Source: Candidatus Bathyarchaeota archaeon (GTDB lineage Archaea > Thermoproteota > Bathyarchaeia > 40CM-2-53-6). From it: a stretch of DNA of 48,773 nt. This document shows positions 7,553 through 16,183 of this stretch, one piece after another. The notes beneath the pieces were generated by a model. That model was given only the letters and a program-made list of their open reading frames with translations, was not told the DNA's origin and made no database searches. Positions within the stretch are counted from its first letter, which is position 1, and every line of letters begins with the position of its first letter. The position numbers and the translations under genes are program-made. Location: positions 1 through 48,773 of the forward strand of contig VBBD01000020.1 of the NCBI GenBank assembly GCA_005882895.1. The letters are read 5' to 3'.

Positions 7553-8437
7553 TTGGCCCCAGATTTTCTCAGAACCTTGCCACGATACCCCTTGGACTTC
7601 ACGCCAGACCTACGTCGGTTGACGCCCTGGCCAACGATGAAGGACAGTCTTTGGAGGCAACCCTATCTTATCGAACTCACATATGCCGATAACTTCCACC
7701 TGGTAGAAGATTCCATTCGTGGCCGAAATCTCAAGATTCTGGAAGTTGGTTGCGGGACCGGTTTCATGAGTCTAGAGCTGGCTCGGATGGGCCATGACGT
7801 TGTCGGGATAGACTCAAATCAGAAGATCATCCGCATAGCCAGGCGGACCATGGAAACCGACCCTTACAGTAAAACTCGTGGCTGTCTACGATACGAAGTA
7901 GCGGACTTCAACAAATGGTCCGACATTCCAGGAACATTTGATGTTGTTCTCTTTAGCCGCGTCCTCCATGACCTTCCTCACCCCAAGAATATCTTGTTTA
8001 GAGCTTGCCGCTTGTTGAAAAATGGAGGAAGAGTAGTCTGTCTAGAGTATGCGTATGATAGAATAGACAGGAGAGGTGCGACGTGGCTCTATCAAATCCG
8101 ACGAGCACTAGAACTAACAGGCTGGTATTCGTCGCATCTTCCCGAGAATCCGAGAGAAGGTGTTGACTGCATTATGAAAGAGAACCTGTATGGAAGGAAG
8201 GAGCATATCAACAAGTTTGAGGAGATGAAGCATCCCCTCGAACAACTCTTCCGTAAAGAACACCTCTCCTGGCACTGCTACCATTGCTGGGATATACTCA
8301 GAGATATGAGGGTCCCTGATCGGAAGAGGGAGAAGGCACTTGCGAGTTTGTTCAAAAGAATGGAACGACTCTTGATAGATTCCGGAGAGATTCAACCGGT
8401 ATTGTTTCGCTTCGTGGGAACCAAAGCTTCAGCGTAG
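7553..8437 (+). CDS. class I SAM-dependent methyltransferase
   Basis: The protein has 294 residues from a TTG at 7553; an internal ATG at residue 29 (MKDSLWRQPYL) is an alternative start. Motif I is ILEVGCGTGF at about 62-71, followed by acidic VGIDSN (motif II). VADFNKW and FDVVLFSRVLHDLPHPKNILFRACRLLKNGGRVVCLEY give motifs III-V, a UbiE/Methyltransf_25 type Rossmann fold. The C-terminal 110 residues carry a His/Cys/Trp patch (HLSWHCYHCWDIL, about 240-252) that could bind metal or substrate. Substrate unknown. No operon partner is visible. Confidence 0.88.
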   Translation: MAPDFLRTLPRYPLDFTPDLRRLTPWPTMKDSLWRQPYLIELTYADNFHLVEDSIRGRNLKILEVGCGTGFMSLELARMGHDVVGIDSNQKIIRIARRTMETDPYSKTRGCLRYEVADFNKWSDIPGTFDVVLFSRVLHDLPHPKNILFRACRLLKNGGRVVCLEYAYDRIDRRGATWLYQIRRALELTGWYSSHLPENPREGVDCIMKENLYGRKEHINKFEEMKHPLEQLFRKEHLSWHCYHCWDILRDMRVPDRKREKALASLFKRMERLLIDSGEIQPVLFRFVGTKASA

Positions 8438-8472
8438 ACTCTTTGCCATTACTTCTCTACTGATGTGGTCCT

Positions 8473-8787
8473 CTAGGCGAGTTTCTGAAGGAGTCTAGCC
8501 ACTGCCGTGACCGCGACTACGGCTCCAACGGCGAGACCTAACTGATCATTGAGAGCCAGAGACAGGATTGCCGTGATGCTTCCGGCCATGAAGTCTCGGA
8601 AGAGTCCCTTGCTCTTGTCAGAGGTGTCGAGAACGTCGGAGCCGAGAACGAGTAGGAGGATCAGGAAGTATACGGGTTCTTGGCTAATGGCGTTAGCGAT
8701 GACGAAGCTGGCTATGCAGGCCGCTGACTCCGCGACCGGCCGGAGGGTTGGTCGTAGTTCAGCCAGCTTGTACGACAGATCGCTCAT
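8473..8787 (-). CDS. small integral membrane protein of unknown function
   Basis: The 104-residue protein has three probable membrane segments: about 20-34 (ESAACIASFVIANAI), 38-52 (PVYFLILLLVLGSDV) and 66-100 (two short stretches, FMAGSITAILSLALN and LGLAVGAVVAVTAVARLL). A soluble basic loop (DTSDKSKGLFRD) lies between. I recognise no family. It is convergent with the methyltransferase gene and divergent from the PPOX gene. The start ATG at 8785-8787 is the first in frame. Confidence 0.6.
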   Translation of the reverse strand: MSDLSYKLAELRPTLRPVAESAACIASFVIANAISQEPVYFLILLLVLGSDVLDTSDKSKGLFRDFMAGSITAILSLALNDQLGLAVGAVVAVTAVARLLQKLA

Positions 8788-8985
8788 GTAGTATGGCCGC
8801 TATAGGGGGATAGAAAAGGCGACCCGACTTTTTCTACTGCGTCCCAGTCCAGTAATAAAAATGTCAATCTCGCCCAGGGTGGGACCGGACCCCAGAACGA
8901 CTGTGGAAGGAAAGATTGGCAAAGTGACAAGTACGAACCATAACTGTTCTCTGGCATCTTGGCAGCCATCAGAATCCACAAAGCG

Positions 8986-9435
8986 ATGCCGAATGCTCCG
9001 GGAATGGACCAGTCTGAGATTGACATGTTTCTGGCCAGCAGCAAGACACCACTCCGACTCGGAACCACTAACTCGAAGGGCGAACCCAACATACACCCAG
9101 TATGGTACCACTACATGACAAACAAGCTCTACCTCATGAGCTACAAAGACGCGGTGAAAGTCCGGAACCTGAAACATAACAAAACGGTCTACTTTTCGGT
9201 CGATACCGACGCGATGCCCAACAGGGGAGTAAAAGGAAGAGGCACCGCTATCATAGTCAAGGACACAGGGAAAGCATTGTCGCTATCGGAGAAGATTGTA
9301 GCGAAATATCTGGGCGATCTCAACAGTAGCATGGCGAAGAACATGGTAGACGAGGTAAGGAAGGGCTCGGAAGTTCTGGTTGAGATAACTCCGCACTACT
9401 TCTCGACTTGGGATTACACCAAATCGAAATTCTAG
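8986..9435 (+). CDS. pyridoxamine 5'-phosphate oxidase-fold protein (FMN or F420 binding)
   Basis: The protein has about 149 residues from ATG 8986; an in-frame TTG at 8959 would add nine. MDQSEIDMFLASSKTPLRLGTTNSKGEPNIHPVWYHYMTNKLYLMSYKDAVKVRNLKHNKTVYFSVD is the split-barrel pattern of the PPOX family: 'lgT...G.P...PVWY...... l.......K..Nl..n..v.l.vd'. GVKGRGTAIIV supplies the next strand and a C-terminal WDY is near the end. Archaeal members mostly use F420H2 or FMN to reduce or protect small molecules. With the LLM enzyme upstream this is a second possible F420 user in the window. Confidence 0.85.
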   Translation: MPNAPGMDQSEIDMFLASSKTPLRLGTTNSKGEPNIHPVWYHYMTNKLYLMSYKDAVKVRNLKHNKTVYFSVDTDAMPNRGVKGRGTAIIVKDTGKALSLSEKIVAKYLGDLNSSMAKNMVDEVRKGSEVLVEITPHYFSTWDYTKSKF

Positions 9436-9465
9436 CCGGCAGATCTTGTAACCGTGAAGGCCGGC

Positions 9466-10899
9466 TTACACGATTTCTATGAGGTCTAGAGCGGGATATC
9501 CCTTGTCGAAGTTGAACGTTGCCCCATGAATATGCGTGAAAGGTTTCACGCCGTAGATCAGAAGATGACCGTTCCAGCTTTGCACCTTTACGTGGTAGTC
9601 AGCTTGTCTTAGAAACTCATCACGAACCTTTGTGGGACGCGATGATATGCCAATGCTGAAGGCTCCTTCGTCCCGCAGGCCTTCTCCTATCTCTGTAAAG
9701 CCTGGAAGCGTCAGCTCTTCCCCGTAGACCTGCACGAGCTTGTCAAAGTTCATAGTTAACATCATCTCAGTTGACGTCTCTTTCAAGGCGTTCCATGTTC
9801 TGTAGAACTCTGCGAGATCGCTCATTAGCTGGCCCCTCAACTTCAGTCGCCAAGGTTTCGAAGGTAGCTGCGAGTTGAATTCGATTATCCGAACTCTCTC
9901 TCCCAGGGCTTTGTCGCCTATGTATGGTCTCAGCGCCTCAGCGGACGATTCCGAGCTGAAGGTCCCAGTTGAAATGCTGAAGCACGCCCCGCCCTGGCTA
10001 ACGAAATTAGACCGGATCATGTTGATCAACAACCTCAACGATTGCGGAGAAACATTGCTCTCAGTGTCGATCATGAAGAAGGAGCCTCTCCGGACTCCGC
10101 CTCCCAATATCTGGTCGAGTTCCCTACTCCCCGTGGAGAAGTGGGTTTCCGTGTGCGGAACTTTCTCTGGACTTCTCACTATTGAAGGTGGGCCGTTTTC
10201 GTATTCCTCATCCAAGAAAGTGAACCTTCCCGCTTCCAGAGAGAATGGAAAGTGTTGGCTCTGGACTCTGAATCCTCTAAACTTGTCGATTCCGAGAGAC
10301 CTGATTCTCCTTCCATCTAGCTCGTTCTGTTCGAGGGTTACGACTCCGTCGACTAGGTAGCCGAGGTTGTCGGCTCGTTCGGCCTCACTGACAAGAATCA
10401 CGCTCACTTTTGTCTGATCTAGTTCTGACATGACGGCCGACTCGAGCATTTTTCGTCCTTCGGGCGTAGCGTTTCTCAACGCTCCCTCCCAGCTGTCTAC
10501 GACGAGGATGGATTTCTGTTTTGCCTGTTTCAACCGTACGATCTTCGAGAAGACGCTGTCGGTGTCGGAGCCTCGGAGGTCGTGGAATTCGTCGTTCCAG
10601 TCTGCCTTCGAGGACCTTCCGGACATTGAATCGATGACCTCATCGATCCAGGGAAATTGGATCCGCAATTTGACTGGTGAGACTCTGCTGGACGCGTAGA
10701 CCCGATGCGAGTCCCCAATAGCGTTCAGTATCTCAAACGCGAGAGTGGTCTTTCCAGTCCCGGGTGCTCCTTGGATGAGCAGGACGTTTCCTGGAACTTC
10801 GAGAAACTCCAAGAACATGTTCATCATAGGGGACGATGTCGCACGGACTACAGAAGATTCGAGAGCTTCATTATCGGGTTTCGTCCCTGAGGCTATCAA
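9466..10899 (-). CDS. RecA-superfamily ATPase with one active and one degenerate KaiC-like domain (GvpD-like)
   Basis: The 477-residue protein consists of two RecA-type halves. Half one has Walker A GAPGTGKT at 44-51 and Walker B ILVVDS at 131-136. Half two starts at about 255 with the KaiC-type entry GSRELDQILGGGVRRGSFFMI, but the P-loop that should follow reads DTESNVSPQ, so it lacks the GKT core and probably does not hydrolyse ATP. Families with this design include KaiC-like and gas-vesicle GvpD regulators; no gas-vesicle gene is in the window. The start is TTG at 10897-10899, preceded by a TATA-like AATATATGATG. Role unknown, possibly signal-responsive regulation. Confidence 0.78.
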   Translation of the reverse strand: MIASGTKPDNEALESSVVRATSSPMMNMFLEFLEVPGNVLLIQGAPGTGKTTLAFEILNAIGDSHRVYASSRVSPVKLRIQFPWIDEVIDSMSGRSSKADWNDEFHDLRGSDTDSVFSKIVRLKQAKQKSILVVDSWEGALRNATPEGRKMLESAVMSELDQTKVSVILVSEAERADNLGYLVDGVVTLEQNELDGRRIRSLGIDKFRGFRVQSQHFPFSLEAGRFTFLDEEYENGPPSIVRSPEKVPHTETHFSTGSRELDQILGGGVRRGSFFMIDTESNVSPQSLRLLINMIRSNFVSQGGACFSISTGTFSSESSAEALRPYIGDKALGERVRIIEFNSQLPSKPWRLKLRGQLMSDLAEFYRTWNALKETSTEMMLTMNFDKLVQVYGEELTLPGFTEIGEGLRDEGAFSIGISSRPTKVRDEFLRQADYHVKVQSWNGHLLIYGVKPFTHIHGATFNFDKGYPALDLIEIV

Positions 10900-11134
10900 A
10901 TTATTTCATCATATATTGAGAGGCAGCGTGAAAGATTTCAAGAATTTGTCTCCTTTGCCGTGTTCTGGCGGGAACCGATGCGATATTGTTATGTCACGTT
11001 GACTCTCCACACATAGACAATTAGAAGCACAAGAATCCGGCGTCTTTTCCAGACGAAGGCTTGGAACGCTCTGGTAAACGTCGGACTCGATAGGAAAAGT
11101 GGAAGACTAGAGAGAGAAGGAATCGAACCTGATA

Positions 11135-11404
11135 TTGAAGAAGAGCTTCACTGTCTTTGGAGTCGTGCTCGTCCTCTCAGGGTTCTATGCACTCGCAACA
11201 ATCACGAGCTTAGTCCGAGCTTACATGGCCAAACCCGACGCACAGAACGGGGGGATAGTGATTCTATCCCGGTTCGTGCATATCAGCTACACTGCGGCTC
11301 TAGGTATTGCCAGCGCAGCTGGCCTCATGATCCTGGATGGAGTCTTCGTCATCTTCATCGGAACTCGAAAACCAACCCCAGTATCGACCACCTTGCGACC
11401 TTAG
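11135..11404 (+). CDS. two-TM membrane protein of unknown function
   Basis: The 89-residue product starts at TTG 11135. It has a hydrophobic first segment at 6-28 (TVFGVVLVLSGFYALATITSLV), a polar middle (RAYMAKPDAQNGG) and a second hydrophobic region at about 41-76 (ILSRFVHISYTAALGIASAAGLMILDGVFVIFI). The tail is short and basic. No family recognised. It runs in the same direction as the zinc-ribbon gene that follows 130 bases later. Confidence 0.55.
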   Translation: MKKSFTVFGVVLVLSGFYALATITSLVRAYMAKPDAQNGGIVILSRFVHISYTAALGIASAAGLMILDGVFVIFIGTRKPTPVSTTLRP

Positions 11405-11536
11405 CCCTTGGACCACCTCACATCTATCGTCTACGGGCCCTTGAACAGTTGCGTGATATTGGCTTGTAGCGACGACTGAAGTCGGTCAGAACCTAGTCTT
11501 CAAAGCCTAGAAGTTACCTGTACTGGCTGGGTAAGT

Positions 11537-11782
11537 GTGCCGAAACTCAAGTACAGCAAAGACTACCTTAAGCGTTTGACGAAACCTATTCCGAAGAAAG
11601 ACCCGAACATGCGGGCGGCAGCGTCGATCGAGACTCTATCAGAACCGCGGCATCCCAGAGGATTCCACCAGTACTGCACGAATTGCGGGAGAGATCAGCT
11701 TTTCAGCGTGGACACGTTAGGCTGGAAGACTTGCACTGTCTGCCGCGTTACCGCACCAGATAGAAGCCAGAGCCCAATCTGA
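11537..11782 (+). CDS. small zinc-ribbon protein
   Basis: The 81-residue protein has a basic N terminus (KLKYSKDYLKRLTKPIPKK) and a single treble-clef or ribbon: Cys47-x2-Cys50 and Cys66-x2-Cys69, with HQYCTNCG and WKTCTVCR contexts. This is a standard four-cysteine zinc site. The basic arm suggests contact with nucleic acid, but no function can be assigned. The start is GTG at 11537. It precedes the NrdD-like gene by 134 bases with an A/T-rich promoter region (TTTTTTAAAC near 11877-11886) between them, so they are probably transcribed separately. Confidence 0.65.
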   Translation: MPKLKYSKDYLKRLTKPIPKKDPNMRAAASIETLSEPRHPRGFHQYCTNCGRDQLFSVDTLGWKTCTVCRVTAPDRSQSPI

Positions 11783-11916
11783 AGATAGCAGTTCTTGACC
11801 ATATCAATATTCTAGGTAAACCTCAGGTTATGACTGAACGCGAGCTCAGTGGCGTCCAAACACGATTCAAGTACAATTTTTTAAACAGGGTGAGGGAAGA
11901 AAGACCCTGATTCTTT

Positions 11917-14160
11917 TTGCAGCGATCCTACGAACGTTTCAGTTCGGATGTTCTGGATGCTGCTTCTGCCCCGGTTAGGCTTCAGATTCTCAAGCTCCTA
12001 GTTTCCAAGGGCCCTCTCCCCTATACTGAGATAATGTACGAGGCAAAGCTGGACCCTGTACGGGATGCCGGAAAGTTCGTCTATCACCTCAAAACCCTTC
12101 GCAAAGCCGGTCTAGTCGCGATCGAAAAAGGTACGAAAAAGTACAGCATAACCGACCTTGGAAAGATTCTGGTCGAGTTCTCACGGGACCTTGAGGAGTG
12201 GATTGCGGTCAAGAGAGGGCGCCTCTTCGTTCGAACCTCCAAAATGACGATAGAGGAGTTTGACCGGACCAGAATTGCTTCATCACTTGTCACTGAGGCC
12301 GGTATGCCTCAGAGCCTAGCTGATGAGATTGCGTCTGAAGCCGAAGAGAGACTCCTCCGGTTTGGGACTACCTACCTCACCGCGCCCCTAGTACGCGAGC
12401 TTGTCAATACCATCCTCGTCGAGAGAAAACTCGAAGAGTACCGCCACAAACTAACCCGCCTTGGACTCCCCGTCAACGACGTGACAGTCCTCCTACGGGA
12501 GGCAGGACAGAAACACCTCGACTCGGCTTGGGTTCAATCCTCCGCGGGCGCAGCCGTAACCGAAGAGTACGTCCTGCTCAACATTCTTCCAAGACCTCTG
12601 GTCGATGCACATTTCTCGGGACAAATACACCTAGAGGATGCCGAGTCCTGGATCCTCAAACCTAGCGTCTTCTCACATGACCCACGCCCGTTCCTCCGAA
12701 AAGGATTGCCCGGATCTCCACCCCCAATCTCTTTCGAGAGTGCACTAGGAACACTGCTGCGACTAGCCAGAGTAACTGAAGGACAGGTATCTGGGGAGCA
12801 AATATTCGACCACATCAACATACTTCTGGCGCCATTCATCAAAGGCGTCCCAAGTCAAAGAGTCCAGGACGCGGTCCAAGTCTTTCTCTCGCAACTAAAC
12901 TGGGAGGGTTTCTCAAACACTCTTCCTTTCCGATCGGCCATAGGCCTCGACCGAACCATCCCCGATGTCCTCGAACAGTCTGATGCGATTGGTCCCAACG
13001 GGAAGAAAGAGGGCAGGTACGGGGACTGTGCCCATGAAGCTGAAGAGCTGCTCCGTACGGTGATCGATGCAGCTCAAGAAATTGCTCGGGACAATCCACT
13101 TGTCAATCCTTCGATTACTCTGAGACTCAATCGCGACAAACTCTCTGAGACCGACGGACTTCTCTCAATGACCCACGAAACCTCTCTGAGATACTCTATC
13201 ATGAATTATCTCATACAAAATCCTGGGGAAACCTACACCGTTTCCTCGGACGGGTGCATATTCGTTGCCGATAGCATGGGCAATGTCGCAAGGGGAGCGC
13301 TGGTGGGAACGGTCCAAATCAATCTGCCAAGAATAGCCTATGAATCAACAGGGAAAGACGACCGTTTTCTCCAAGGGGTTACGAACGCGGTAGACGAGGC
13401 GGTTAGGGCTTTGGAGATTCGCGGCCAAGCCATTCAGGAACGAATGAAGGAGGGACTTTTGCCTTTGCTTTCATGGCAGACGGATGGGAGCGCGTATTAT
13501 GGGTCCCAGTCGATGGGAGAGATAAGCCTCCTGGGACTAAACGAGGCAGTAAAGCATCATATGAAGAAAGATGTGGACGCCAAAGATTCTCTTGTTTTTG
13601 TCAAGAAGATCATCGAGGCGGCGAGACGTGCCATATCTGAAAGTGACTCGCGTAAGCTTAGAATTCGGGTTGGGCTTCATCCGTCTCCTGAGGCATCATC
13701 GCGGCTCGCGAGTATCGACGCTGAAAAATACGGTTTCTCCACTATCGTATATCAAGGGTCCAAACGATATCCCTACTACACTGACGTTCCCGTGATCCCG
13801 CTCACACAGAAAATTCCGTTCACTTCGCGCGCATCTCTCGAGGGAGAGGTTCAAAGATTCCTCGACGGAGGATCAATCCTCCCGCTCCTGATAGGAGACA
13901 AAACAGAGACCGGAGGTTTGACGAAAGCATCCCAACTGCTCGCAGAATCGGGAATCAAACACTTCACGTTTTCCAAGATATTGTCCCGATGCCAATCCTG
14001 TTATCACGTCGATACAGGCGTCCGTGCAAAATGCTCGAAATGCAATTCAGACAAGCTCACAACTATTGCAAAGTATGCTGGTAGACTGACCCCCCTCGAC
14101 CTATGGACCGAGTCGAGGAGGAGAGATTTGGATAGAATCGCAGCCTATGATCTAGCGTAG
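11917..14160 (+). CDS. winged-helix / ATP-cone / anaerobic ribonucleotide reductase (NrdD)-like fusion
   Basis: The 747-residue protein has an ArsR-like winged helix at about 14-85 (PVRLQILKLLVSKGPLPYTEIM... FVYHLKTLRKAGLVAIEKG) and an ATP-cone at about 103-190. Its body resembles class III ribonucleotide reductase: Cys447 in DGCIFVADSMGN and INLPRIAY from 468 fit the finger-loop region, and later come PSPEASSRLASIDAEKYG and PYYTDVPVIPLT. The C terminus has a zinc ribbon, Cys692-x2-Cys695 and Cys706-x2-Cys709, then KYAGRL with Gly722, where NrdD has the radical glycine (usually RVCGYL). The cysteine before the glycine is absent. No NrdG activase is nearby. It could be an active reductase or a nucleotide-sensing regulator derived from one. 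Start TTG at 11917. Confidence 0.75.
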   Translation: MQRSYERFSSDVLDAASAPVRLQILKLLVSKGPLPYTEIMYEAKLDPVRDAGKFVYHLKTLRKAGLVAIEKGTKKYSITDLGKILVEFSRDLEEWIAVKRGRLFVRTSKMTIEEFDRTRIASSLVTEAGMPQSLADEIASEAEERLLRFGTTYLTAPLVRELVNTILVERKLEEYRHKLTRLGLPVNDVTVLLREAGQKHLDSAWVQSSAGAAVTEEYVLLNILPRPLVDAHFSGQIHLEDAESWILKPSVFSHDPRPFLRKGLPGSPPPISFESALGTLLRLARVTEGQVSGEQIFDHINILLAPFIKGVPSQRVQDAVQVFLSQLNWEGFSNTLPFRSAIGLDRTIPDVLEQSDAIGPNGKKEGRYGDCAHEAEELLRTVIDAAQEIARDNPLVNPSITLRLNRDKLSETDGLLSMTHETSLRYSIMNYLIQNPGETYTVSSDGCIFVADSMGNVARGALVGTVQINLPRIAYESTGKDDRFLQGVTNAVDEAVRALEIRGQAIQERMKEGLLPLLSWQTDGSAYYGSQSMGEISLLGLNEAVKHHMKKDVDAKDSLVFVKKIIEAARRAISESDSRKLRIRVGLHPSPEASSRLASIDAEKYGFSTIVYQGSKRYPYYTDVPVIPLTQKIPFTSRASLEGEVQRFLDGGSILPLLIGDKTETGGLTKASQLLAESGIKHFTFSKILSRCQSCYHVDTGVRAKCSKCNSDKLTTIAKYAGRLTPLDLWTESRRRDLDRIAAYDLA

Positions 14161-14221
14161 ACGAACCGAGCCCCCCGGCAACTCACCATTGAGTGATGGA
14201 GGGTGCATGTGGCTGGACGAG

Positions 14222-14235
14222 AACTCAATTGAGTT
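14222..14235. repeat. 14-base perfect palindrome downstream of the NrdD-like gene
   Basis: AACTCAATTGAGTT reads identically on both strands, followed by TTATCTCTCT on the plus strand. It lies between the convergent NrdD-like and pyrB genes and may act in termination or as a protein site. No second copy was found. Confidence 0.35.
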
Positions 14236-14361
14236 TATCTCTCTGAATGTTTGAGCAAGGGGGCTGGGAATGCGCTGGCTTTGACAGAAATCCGAGTTGA
14301 TTCGAAGAAGCCTTTCAGAATAGGTCTCCTGACGGGCATTCTGGCCAAAATCGCCGAAGGG

Positions 14362-15291
14362 CTAGACGGCCCCAAAGACCAAGCCTAGTAGTCCCATCCT
14401 CAGCACCACGCCGTTCCCGACCTGGGGAAAATATTTCGCGTGGCTCGTCGAGTCGACACTAGAGTCTATCTCGTCAACCCTAGGCAACGGATGCATGACA
14501 ATCGAGCTTTTCTTTGCGCGTGCCAGCTCGTCAGAGGTCAACCTGTAAGACCCTTTGACCTTCTCGTACTCGGCTAGATCTCCAAATCGCTCCTTCTGGA
14601 CCCGCGTCATGTAGATCACGTCCAATTCTTTCAGATGCTGTTGAAGCGATGTTGTTTCTTCGACGTCTATCTTCTTCGAGACCTCTTCCAGGACCTCTTT
14701 CCTCATCTTTAGTATCTCTGGAGAGATGAGGACTAATCTCACCTTGTATTTCGCGAGCGCATAGGCGAGCGAGTGTACTGTCCGGCCGTACCGGAGATCC
14801 CCGATGAGTCCTATTGTAATGCCGTCAATGGCTCCAAGCTCTTTCTTGATCGTGTAGAGATCGAGCAACGCCTGCGTTGGATGCTCCTCCGCGCCCGATC
14901 CAGCGTTAACCACTGGGACCCTTGAGAACTCCGCGGCCATTCTTGCCGCCCCCTCTAGAGGATGCCTAACCACCAACACGTCAGCATAGTTTTCGACAAC
15001 CCGCACGGTATCTGCGAGGTTCTCACCTTTCTCAACAGACGTCCCCTTTGTCTCTGCAAATCCGAGAGCCGTCCCGCCAAGCCTCGTCATCGCGGACTCG
15101 AAGCTCAATTTTGTACGGGTGCTCGGCTCGTAGAATAGAGTCGCCATTATCCTTCCATGAAGCATATCGGACCCAGTCTTCGCCAGAGGCTCCATGACCT
15201 GTGCCATGTCGAGAATCTGGTCGATCTCCGATCGGGAGAGGTCGCGAACGCTAACTATGTCTCTGCCGGCGAAGTTAGATGTGGGAGGCAT
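14362..15291 (-). CDS. pyrB: aspartate carbamoyltransferase catalytic subunit
   Basis: PyrB condenses carbamoyl phosphate with aspartate in pyrimidine synthesis. The 309-residue protein is full length. Carbamoyl-phosphate site: FYEPSTRTKLSFESA with STRT at 57-60; a later lysine loop EKGENLADT near 87-95; HPTQALLDL at 137-145; aspartate domain GLIGDLRYGRTVHSLAYAL at 161-179 and HPLPRVDEID at 267-276. The C terminus YFPQVGNGVVLRMGLL is typical. The partner regulatory subunit PyrI is present but 11 kb away at 26721-27194 on the other strand, unlike the common pyrBI operon. The start ATG at 15289-15291 lies just upstream of the receiver-like gene, divergent. Confidence 0.97.
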   Translation of the reverse strand: MPPTSNFAGRDIVSVRDLSRSEIDQILDMAQVMEPLAKTGSDMLHGRIMATLFYEPSTRTKLSFESAMTRLGGTALGFAETKGTSVEKGENLADTVRVVENYADVLVVRHPLEGAARMAAEFSRVPVVNAGSGAEEHPTQALLDLYTIKKELGAIDGITIGLIGDLRYGRTVHSLAYALAKYKVRLVLISPEILKMRKEVLEEVSKKIDVEETTSLQQHLKELDVIYMTRVQKERFGDLAEYEKVKGSYRLTSDELARAKKSSIVMHPLPRVDEIDSSVDSTSHAKYFPQVGNGVVLRMGLLGLVFGAV

Positions 15292-15347
15292 TCCGATTCC
15301 TAGCTGAGTCGAGGAGTCCTATAACTATCTTCAGAAGTGATGGAACA

Positions 15348-15713
15348 ATGACCGTTCAAGTTCTTGCAATAATGTCAGACTTATTCCTCCAATCGAGAAT
15401 TACAGAGCTCGCGAAGTCAATTGGTGCAAATGCCAAGATTGTAACAACCGAGGAAGACCTGCTTATACAAGCAAACTTGAGTACTCCAAACTTAGTGGTC
15501 CTCGACCTAGCTTCGTCAGAGTATGACCCTTTCTCGTGCGCCCAGAAGCTGAAAACTATGACCTATCCACCCAAGATACTGGCCATATTCCCCCATGTCC
15601 GAACAGACCTAAAGCTCAAAGCCGAAAAAGTAATGATCGACTACATTGTTCCCAATTCAGGTTTCCTCAAGACCCTAAAGCGGGTCCTGGAGAAAGAGGT
15701 CCGGGGCAAGTGA
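15348..15713 (+). CDS. receiver-like (CheY fold) protein, degenerate
   Basis: The protein has 121 residues from ATG 15348; a longer frame from 15279 overlaps the start of pyrB and is less likely. The order of strands and helices fits a response-regulator receiver: TVQVLAIMSDLFLQSRITELAKSIGANAKIV, then NLVVLDLASSEYDPFSCAQKL with the expected phospho-acceptor Asp in VVLDL. PPKILAIFPHV has P rather than T/S after the fourth strand, and AEKVMIDYIVPNSGF stands where the conserved Lys would be. The acidic pair after strand 1 is reduced to one Asp, so phosphorylation is doubtful. Its TGA overlaps the GTG of the next gene, so they are translationally coupled. Confidence 0.65.
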   Translation: MTVQVLAIMSDLFLQSRITELAKSIGANAKIVTTEEDLLIQANLSTPNLVVLDLASSEYDPFSCAQKLKTMTYPPKILAIFPHVRTDLKLKAEKVMIDYIVPNSGFLKTLKRVLEKEVRGK

Positions 15714-16183
15714 GCTGGATCGTCAAAGACCTCTGGGACACGCTAGACAAGCGTCGCGATGATTTCGAGAGTCTCTGGCAAGATCGTACTCTGCGGGCCT
15801 TTGAGACGATCAACTGGATTGCCAGCGAAGTCGGCGAACGCTGGGGCGTTCTCATACAGATCAACTTTCCACCCGGCCAGGAAAGACCAGAAGCAGCCAG
15901 TATTGGACGAAAGAACGTGAGCATTCTAGTAGACAAGAACCGGAGGAAATTCGAAACAGTAGAAGAGGACGATGTCAAGCGAGCGATTCAACCGTTAAGC
16001 CCTCAATCTTTTGACCCTGCCCGTTTTGGCCACGAAGGATTCAGGGCAGACCTACCCACCGGACGCATAGACTGTCTGCCAAGCGGGGTCCATCTATGGT
16101 GCACGATAACCCCCGAGGTCCTGAAGTTCCTCGACTGGATATTCGTAAACGGATACGGGTTGAAACCCGCGTCCCGTGCTTAG
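15710..16183 (+). CDS. conserved-looking hypothetical protein coupled to the receiver-like protein
   Basis: The protein of 157 residues starts at a GTG that overlaps the upstream TGA by two bases (GTGA), the classic coupling arrangement. It is soluble and rich in aromatic and charged residues: SWIVKDLWDTLDKRRDDFESLW, TINWIASEVGERWGVLIQINFPP, then DLPTGRIDCLPSGVHLWCTITPEVLKFLDWIF. No known domain recognised. Because of the coupling, it may act with the receiver-like protein. It ends in a 4-base convergent overlap with the gene on the other strand. Confidence 0.6.
   Translation: MSWIVKDLWDTLDKRRDDFESLWQDRTLRAFETINWIASEVGERWGVLIQINFPPGQERPEAASIGRKNVSILVDKNRRKFETVEEDDVKRAIQPLSPQSFDPARFGHEGFRADLPTGRIDCLPSGVHLWCTITPEVLKFLDWIFVNGYGLKPASRA

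Noticed and set aside
9466-10899. Gas vesicle regulation by the GvpD-like ATPase
   Set aside because: No gvp structural gene occurs in the window, so the similarity supports only the fold.
14281-14388. Plus-strand ORF of 35 residues from TTG (TEIRVDSKKPFRIGLLTGIL...)
   Set aside because: The composition looks protein-like, but it is very short, lacks a ribosome site and overlaps the pyrB end antisense by 27 bases.
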